Source: an uncultured Rikenellaceae bacterium
GTDB taxonomy: Bacteria; Bacteroidota; Bacteroidia; Bacteroidales; Rikenellaceae
Direction: 5' to 3'
NCBI GenBank assembly: GCA_904501625.1
Contig: CAJGBR010000049.1
Location: forward strand, 1 to 10,430
DNA length: 10,430 nucleotides
In this document: in pieces, positions 5,318 through 10,430 of the stretch
Position numbering within the stretch: position 1 is the first letter of the stretch
Layout: each line of letters begins with the position of its first letter
The notes under the pieces: generated by a model
What the model was told of the DNA's origin: nothing
What the model saw: only the letters and a program-made list of their open reading frames with translations
Databases searched by the model: none
Position numbers and translations under genes: made by a program

Positions 5318-6406
5318 ATGTCAAAATTTAAATCCGCCTCTCTTATTCTGGAGAATGGCAAAGTTTTCAAAGGCTTCGCATTTGGCGATGAAAGGTCCAC
5401 TTCGGGCGAGGTCGTTTTTTCTACCCCAATGACAGGTTACACTGAGATGTTGACCGATCCTGCATATCAGGGTCAGATTCTTGTTATGACCTATCCGCTT
5501 GTTGGTAACTATGGAGTGTCGAATTGCGAATGCGTCGATAGCGTTATTAAATCATTTGAATCGGATAAGATTCATGTTCGAGGATTGATTGTTACGGACT
5601 GTTCATTCAATTATAGTCATTGGAACGCTGCTAAAAGTTTTAGAGACTGGTTGATAGAGAATCATATTCCGGCAATATTCGGTGTCGATACTCGCGAAAT
5701 AACAAAAGAGATCCGTGAAAATGGAGTTATGCTCGGCAAAATCGTAGTGGAAGGTTGCGATGAGTGTGCTGAATTTTATGACCCTAATAAGGAAAATCTT
5801 GTATCTGAGGTCAGCCTTAAAGAGATTACCAAATACGGATCAGGTGACTGCAAGGTCGTGTTGGTGGATTGTGGCAGTAAAGAGTATATTGTAAATAGTC
5901 TGCTTAAACGAGGAGCAGAAGTTGTCAGAGTTCCGTGGGATTATGATTTCTCGACAATGGAATATGACGGAGTGTTATTGTCGACAGGTCCTGGAAATCC
6001 AGAAATGTGCGGAGTGACAATAGAAAATATACGTAAGGCAATGCAGACTGAAAAACCGATACTCGGAATCGGACTCGGACACCAATTGTTAGCATTGGCT
6101 GCGGGAGCAAAGATACAAAAACTAAAATGCGGACACAGAGGCTGTAATCAACCAGTTGTGATTGAAGGTACAGATCGTGCGGTGATTACAAGTCAAAATC
6201 ACGGATTTGCCGTAGATGCAACCACACTGCCCAAAGGTTGGGAAATTCGTTTTACAAATCTGAATGATGCAACAAATTCGGGAATTGGTCATATTAACAA
6301 ACCATTTGCTTCTGTGCAGTTCCACCCCGAATCATCTCGTGGTCCAGAAGATACCTCATTCATTTTCGATAATTTTATTGAACAAATCAGACGATGCAAG
6401 AAATAA
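5318..6406 (+). CDS. carA: Carbamoyl phosphate synthetase small subunit, catalytic cysteine replaced by glycine
   Basis: A 362-residue protein, near normal family length. In the usual enzyme this subunit hydrolyses glutamine and passes ammonia through a tunnel to CarB. The N-terminal CarA domain (about 1-150) is intact, with GEVVFSTPMTGYTEMLTDPAY and GVDTREITKEIRENG. The class I glutaminase domain follows: oxyanion-region STGPGNPE, the nucleophile elbow, GHRGCNQPV, SQNHGFAV and FHPESSRGPED with His336 and Glu338 of the triad. But the elbow reads ILGIGLGHQ (248-256), so residue 252, the position of the nucleophilic Cys (Cys269 in E. coli), is Gly (codon GGA, 6071-6073). Glutamine hydrolysis should be lost; ammonia-dependent synthesis with CarB would remain possible. 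ATG at 5318 has no Shine-Dalgarno. It overlaps carB by 13 nt. Mature mRNA probably has a structured leader of about 240 nt. Confidence 0.95.
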   Translation: MSKFKSASLILENGKVFKGFAFGDERSTSGEVVFSTPMTGYTEMLTDPAYQGQILVMTYPLVGNYGVSNCECVDSVIKSFESDKIHVRGLIVTDCSFNYSHWNAAKSFRDWLIENHIPAIFGVDTREITKEIRENGVMLGKIVVEGCDECAEFYDPNKENLVSEVSLKEITKYGSGDCKVVLVDCGSKEYIVNSLLKRGAEVVRVPWDYDFSTMEYDGVLLSTGPGNPEMCGVTIENIRKAMQTEKPILGIGLGHQLLALAAGAKIQKLKCGHRGCNQPVVIEGTDRAVITSQNHGFAVDATTLPKGWEIRFTNLNDATNSGIGHINKPFASVQFHPESSRGPEDTSFIFDNFIEQIRRCKK

Positions 6407-9400
6407 AAAAGATAAATAAAGTGCTGCTGCTGGGGTCGGGAGCACTGAAGATTGGTGAAGCCGGTGAATTTGATTATTCAGGTTCTCAAGCACTCAAAGC
6501 CTTCAAAGAAGAGGGAATATATACGGTCCTGATCAATCCGAATATTGCAACAATTCAAACATCTGAAAATATTGCAGACAGGGTCTATCTGTTGCCTGTG
6601 ACACCTGAATTTGTTGAGCAGGTTATCGAACGAGAACGTCCTGATGGAATTTTGTTGGCATTCGGAGGCCAGACAGCTCTGAATTGTGGTGTGGCATTGT
6701 TCCGTACAGGTGTGCTTGAAAAATATAATATTCAGGTATTGGGTACTCCGGTTCAGTCAATTATTGATACGGAAGACCGCGATTTATTCGTAAAGAAATT
6801 GGACGAAATCGGCGTTAAGACCATTAAGAGTCACGCTGTTACAAATGTCGAAGATGCTAAGTCAGTTGCTCACGAGTTGGGTTATCCCGTAATCATTCGT
6901 CCTGCATTTACACTCGGAGGATTGGGCTCGGGATTTTGTGATAACGACGAGGAAATGGATCAATTGGCTAAAAAGGCCTTCTCATACTCGCCACAGATCC
7001 TGGTGGAAAAATCACTCAAAGGCTGGAAGGAAATTGAATACGAAGTAGTTCGAGATAGATATAATAACTGTATCACGGTCTGCAATATGGAGAACTTCGA
7101 CCCTCTGGGAATTCATACAGGAGAAAGTATCGTAGTTGCTCCGACTCAAACGCTGACAAGTTCTGAAGTTAGCAAGTTGCGTGAGATCGCAATCCGTATC
7201 GTTCGCCACGTTGGAATTGTTGGTGAATGTAATGTGCAGTTTGCTTTGGATACAGATTCAGAAGACTATCGCGTAATTGAAGTTAATGCTCGTCTGTCGC
7301 GTTCGTCAGCATTGGCATCTAAAGCAACAGGTTATCCGTTGGCATTTGTTGCTGCGAAATTGGGACTTGGTTACGGACTTCCGCAACTTAAAAACTCGGT
7401 AACAAGATCAACAACTGCGTGCTTCGAGCCGACACTCGATTATGTAGTCTGCAAATTGCCACGTTGGGACCTCGGTAAATTCAAGAGCGTTTCTCGTGAA
7501 TTGGGATCATCAATGAAATCTGTTGGTGAGGTAATGGCTATTGGTCGAACCTTTGAGGAGATAATCCAAAAGGGCTTGCGTATGATAGGTCAGGGAATGC
7601 ACGGCTTTGTGGCCAATAAGGCATTCGCCGTTGAAGATATTGATCGAGAACTGAGTGTTGCAACCGATAAACGAATCTTTGTGATTGCCCACGCATTGAA
7701 GAATGGTTATACGGTTGAGCGTATCAATGAACTTACCAAAATCGATAAGTGGTTCCTTGATAAACTGAAAAATATAATTAACATCGAGTCAGAACTCTCA
7801 AATTATAATCAAATCTCAGAGGTGCCTGATGCGTTGATGCTTGAAGCAAAACAAAAAGGTTTCTCAGATTTCCAGATTGCCCGTACCGTGACTAAATGCT
7901 CGAGCGATGTGATTGAGGAGAAAATTCTTGAAGTCAGAGCTTGGCGTAAGTCACGAGGAATTGTTCCTGTTGTGAAGCAAATTGACACATTGGCAGGAGA
8001 ATTCCCGGCACAAACCAATTACCTCTATCTGACCTATAATGGAACAAGTCACGATATTGACTTTGCTCGAGATGGTAAATCGGTTGTAGTACTCGGATCT
8101 GGTGCTTATAGAATCGGTAGCTCAGTCGAATTCGACTGGTGTAGCGTTAATGCAATCAACACAATCCGCCAAAATGGATATAGTTCGATTATGATCAATT
8201 ATAATCCGGAAACAGTCTCTACCGATTACGATATGTGCGATAGACTCTATTTCGATGAACTGACTTTGGAACGTGTGCTTGACGTAACCGATCTCGAAGC
8301 TCCAAAAGGTGTGATTGTTTCGGTGGGTGGACAGATTCCGAACAACCTTGCAATGCGTCTTGATCAGGAAAATGTGCCTATTTTGGGAACCTCTGCTGCA
8401 GATATTGACAGAGCTGAAGACCGTCATAAATTCTCGGCAATGCTTGACGATGCAGGAATCGATCAACCTCGTTGGAGAGAAATGACCTCTCTAGAAGATA
8501 TTTACGATTTCGTTGATCAGGTGGGATTCCCCGTATTGGTACGTCCGTCGTATGTGTTGTCAGGTGCTGCTATGAACGTCGTATCTAATAGAGAAGAATT
8601 AGAACATTTCCTGACACTGGCTACGAATGTGTCGAAGAAATATCCCGTTGTAGTGTCTGAATTTGTACAGAATGCAAAAGAGGTGGAATTTGATGCCGTA
8701 GCAAAAGATGGTGAAATCATTGTATATGCAATATCTGAACACGTAGAATTTGCAGGTGTACACTCGGGTGATGCTACGATGGTATTTCCAGCACAGAAAC
8801 TGTATGTTGAAACAATGCGTAGAATCAAAAAGATTACACGTCAGATTGCCAAAGGACTTCGAATCAGTGGGCCGTTCAACATTCAGTTCCTCGCAAAAGA
8901 TAACGATATCAAAGTTATCGAGTGTAATCTGAGAGCTTCTCGTAGTTTCCCGTTTGTATCGAAAGTGCTGAAAGTAAATTTCATAGATATTGCTACACGT
9001 GTAATGTTGGGATTGCCGGTTGAAGTGCCGCATAAATCGTTCTTCGAATTGGATTATGTCGGAATCAAAGCATCTCAATTCTCATTCTCACGTCTTCAGA
9101 AGGCAGACCCTGTTTTAGGTGTTGAGATGGCCTCTACGGGTGAAGTGGGTTGTATAGGTGAAGATTTCTATGAGGCAATACTCAAATCAATGTTGTCTGT
9201 CGGATATAAGATACCCGAAAAGAATGTATTGCTCTCAACAGGTGATAGCCGTTCGAAAATCGAAATGGTTGCTCCGGCTAAAGCATTGCAGGAGAAGGGA
9301 TACAACATTTTCGCAACAAAAGGCACTGCTAAATACCTCGAAGAACACGGCGTGAAAGCGACCGTATTGTATTGGCCGGATCAAGATGCAACACCAAATA

Positions 9401-9618
9401 CACTTGATTACATCAAAGAAAAGAAGATCGATTTGGTTGTTAATATCCCGAAAAATCTGTCTAAAGATGAGTTGAATAATGATTACACGATTCGTCGCAG
9501 TGCGATAGATTTCAATATTCCACTGATAACAAATGCACGTCTGGCAGCTGCATTTATTATGGCATTCTGTAAATTATCAAAAGAGGATATTAAAATCAAG
9601 AGCTGGAACGAATATTAA
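6394..9618 (+). CDS. carB: Carbamoyl phosphate synthetase large subunit, CPS1/CAD-like type
   Basis: A 1074-residue full-length subunit that makes carbamoyl phosphate from bicarbonate, ammonia and two ATP. The two homologous synthetase halves are clear: the first with GSGALKIGEAGEFDYSGSQA (14-33) and the metal/ATP motif EVNARLSRSSALASKATGYP (296-315); the second with LGSGAYRIGSSVEFDWC (from 567) and ECNLRASRSFPFVSK (from 843). The region 400-550 is the oligomerisation domain. Residues about 943-1074 form the MGS-like allosteric domain with FATKGTAKYL (973-982), YWPDQ (993-997) and DYTIRRSAIDFNIPLITN (from 1030). Several motifs (NARLSRS, KLPRWDL, SSMKSVGEVMAIGRTFEE, RIGSSVEFDWC, NLRASRSFPFVSK) read like animal CPS1/CAD rather than E. 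coli CarB (NPRVSRS). The start ATG lies within the end of carA, so translation is coupled. Confidence 0.97.
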   Translation: MQEIKKINKVLLLGSGALKIGEAGEFDYSGSQALKAFKEEGIYTVLINPNIATIQTSENIADRVYLLPVTPEFVEQVIERERPDGILLAFGGQTALNCGVALFRTGVLEKYNIQVLGTPVQSIIDTEDRDLFVKKLDEIGVKTIKSHAVTNVEDAKSVAHELGYPVIIRPAFTLGGLGSGFCDNDEEMDQLAKKAFSYSPQILVEKSLKGWKEIEYEVVRDRYNNCITVCNMENFDPLGIHTGESIVVAPTQTLTSSEVSKLREIAIRIVRHVGIVGECNVQFALDTDSEDYRVIEVNARLSRSSALASKATGYPLAFVAAKLGLGYGLPQLKNSVTRSTTACFEPTLDYVVCKLPRWDLGKFKSVSRELGSSMKSVGEVMAIGRTFEEIIQKGLRMIGQGMHGFVANKAFAVEDIDRELSVATDKRIFVIAHALKNGYTVERINELTKIDKWFLDKLKNIINIESELSNYNQISEVPDALMLEAKQKGFSDFQIARTVTKCSSDVIEEKILEVRAWRKSRGIVPVVKQIDTLAGEFPAQTNYLYLTYNGTSHDIDFARDGKSVVVLGSGAYRIGSSVEFDWCSVNAINTIRQNGYSSIMINYNPETVSTDYDMCDRLYFDELTLERVLDVTDLEAPKGVIVSVGGQIPNNLAMRLDQENVPILGTSAADIDRAEDRHKFSAMLDDAGIDQPRWREMTSLEDIYDFVDQVGFPVLVRPSYVLSGAAMNVVSNREELEHFLTLATNVSKKYPVVVSEFVQNAKEVEFDAVAKDGEIIVYAISEHVEFAGVHSGDATMVFPAQKLYVETMRRIKKITRQIAKGLRISGPFNIQFLAKDNDIKVIECNLRASRSFPFVSKVLKVNFIDIATRVMLGLPVEVPHKSFFELDYVGIKASQFSFSRLQKADPVLGVEMASTGEVGCIGEDFYEAILKSMLSVGYKIPEKNVLLSTGDSRSKIEMVAPAKALQEKGYNIFATKGTAKYLEEHGVKATVLYWPDQDATPNTLDYIKEKKIDLVVNIPKNLSKDELNNDYTIRRSAIDFNIPLITNARLAAAFIMAFCKLSKEDIKIKSWNEY

Positions 9619-9639
9619 TCCAAAATAAAATTTAAGTTG

Positions 9640-10430
9640 ATGAGACTTTCACAACTTGGATCAAATGAGCGTGCTGTGATCGTTAAAATATACGGTCACG
9701 GCTCGTTTCGTCGTAGGGTAATGGAAATGGGATTTGTGCGGGGTAAAGGTATTACGGTTATCAAGAGTGCCCCGATGTTAGATCCAATTGAATATGAAAT
9801 TATGGGTTACAGAGTAGCCCTAAGGCGTAGCGAGGCTTCGTTGATAGAGGTTGATACGGCTTGTGAACCTTTTGTTGAGGCTGTATGTGGGGAGACAACA
9901 ATTGAGGAGGGTGTTGTCGAACAACGTCACCGTTCGCAGTCTAATGTGATAAATGTTGCTCTTGTTGGCAATCCGAATAGCGGAAAGACTTCGCTGTTCA
10001 ATATGATTTCGGGTGCTAATGAGCACGTCGGAAATTACAGTGGTGTGACTGTAGGTGCTAAAACGACTCACGTCGAACGATATGGATACAGAATTAATCT
10101 GTCGGATTTACCCGGAACCTACTCCATAACTGAATATTCACCCGAAGAGTTATTCGTTAGAAAACACTTGGCCGAACAGATGCCCGATGTTGTGGTGAAT
10201 GTTGTTGATGCTTCAAATCTCGAAAGAAACTTGCTGCTGACAACCCAACTGATTGATATGCACTTGAAAGTCGTCGTTGCTCTGAATATGTACGATTCAT
10301 TGGAAAAAGAGGAGACGAAGCTTGATCACAATATGTTGGGAAAATTGTTGGGTATCCCAATGGTGCCGACAGTCGCATCGAAGGATCGTGGAATTGATGA
10401 TCTGATTCGTCGTGTCATTGAGGCTTATGA
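9640..10430 (+). CDS. feoB: FeoA-FeoB fusion, ferrous iron transporter (5' part, runs off the window)
   Basis: The first 263 residues of an open frame cut by the window end. Residues 1-72 are a FeoA-type SH3-like domain (MRLSQLGSNERAVI, FRRRVMEMGFVRG, PIEYEIMGYRVALRRSEA). After a linker of about 35 residues comes the FeoB G domain: G1 GNPNSGKTS (110-118), G2 region VGNYSGVTVG, G3 DLPGTYS, G4 NMYD, and a G5 region TVASKDRGI. The missing part should hold the membrane channel that imports Fe2+ into the cytoplasm. FeoA-FeoB fusions are known in Bacteroides and related genera. The ATG at 9640 lies 21 nt after carB with no terminator visible between, so cotranscription with carAB is possible; a promoter inside carB cannot be excluded. 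Confidence 0.93.
   Translation, partial: MRLSQLGSNERAVIVKIYGHGSFRRRVMEMGFVRGKGITVIKSAPMLDPIEYEIMGYRVALRRSEASLIEVDTACEPFVEAVCGETTIEEGVVEQRHRSQSNVINVALVGNPNSGKTSLFNMISGANEHVGNYSGVTVGAKTTHVERYGYRINLSDLPGTYSITEYSPEELFVRKHLAEQMPDVVVNVVDASNLERNLLLTTQLIDMHLKVVVALNMYDSLEKEETKLDHNMLGKLLGIPMVPTVASKDRGIDDLIRRVIEAY

Noticed and set aside
6065..6079. Gly252 of CarA as a sequencing error
   Set aside because: GGA differs from both Cys codons at two positions and the frame is intact on both sides, so a simple error is unlikely, though comparison with relatives would settle it.
8599..9078. 159-codon open frame on the minus strand inside carB
   Set aside because: Antisense to a highly conserved part of carB, rich in Cys/His/Phe with no domain; a shadow frame.

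Overview
The window looks like chromosomal DNA of a member of the Bacteroidales (Bacteroidota). The reasons are start regions without Shine-Dalgarno sequences, several promoters close to the Bacteroidetes consensus TTTG-N19-21-TAnnTTTG, a GldH lipoprotein directly after a PSP1/RicT-type gene, a FeoA-FeoB fusion, and short lipoproteins with Bacteroidetes-style lipoboxes. The family within the order cannot be settled from this sequence alone. I see no insertion sequence, phage gene, CRISPR array, tRNA or rRNA gene.

Layout. At 111-1458 (+) a six-bladed kelch-type lipoprotein overlaps a second small lipoprotein (probably DUF4907); the pair ends at a perfect 13-bp hairpin (1472-1504) that also faces the minus-strand genes. 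At 1533-4182 (-) is a tight operon, ricT-like PSP1 gene > gldH > trmB, with a 4-nt GTGA overlap and then a 2-nt gap. Upstream of it and also on the minus strand (4271-4999) is a TrmH/SpoU-family RNA methyltransferase with its own promoter. A divergent, gene-free intergenic region (5000-5317) follows. It holds a consensus plus-strand promoter and about 210 nt that can fold into a nested rod. Then come carA (5318-6406) and carB (6394-9618), overlapping by 13 nt, and 21 nt later the start of a feoAB fusion that runs off the window.

How the genes work together. carA and carB encode the two subunits of carbamoyl phosphate synthetase, which supplies pyrimidine and arginine synthesis. The most notable point in the window is that CarA has glycine (Gly252) where the catalytic glutaminase cysteine should be, while the His and Glu partners and the rest of the protein are intact. 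CarB resembles the eukaryotic CPS1/CAD type more than the E. coli type in its signature motifs. Together they suggest an ammonia-dependent bacterial enzyme, similar in logic to vertebrate CPS1.

The second notable point is the structured RNA between the carA promoter and its start codon. It has nested complementary segments, a large internal loop with the same 10-nt sequence on both sides, and three copies of TGAGGAAA. It may be a long carAB leader with a regulatory role, or a stand-alone RNA such as a 6S-like RNA. I could not assign it to a known family. The remaining genes are ordinary Bacteroidales housekeeping: tRNA m7G46 methylation (TrmB), rRNA/tRNA 2'-O-methylation (TrmH family), a RicT homologue, GldH and ferrous iron uptake.
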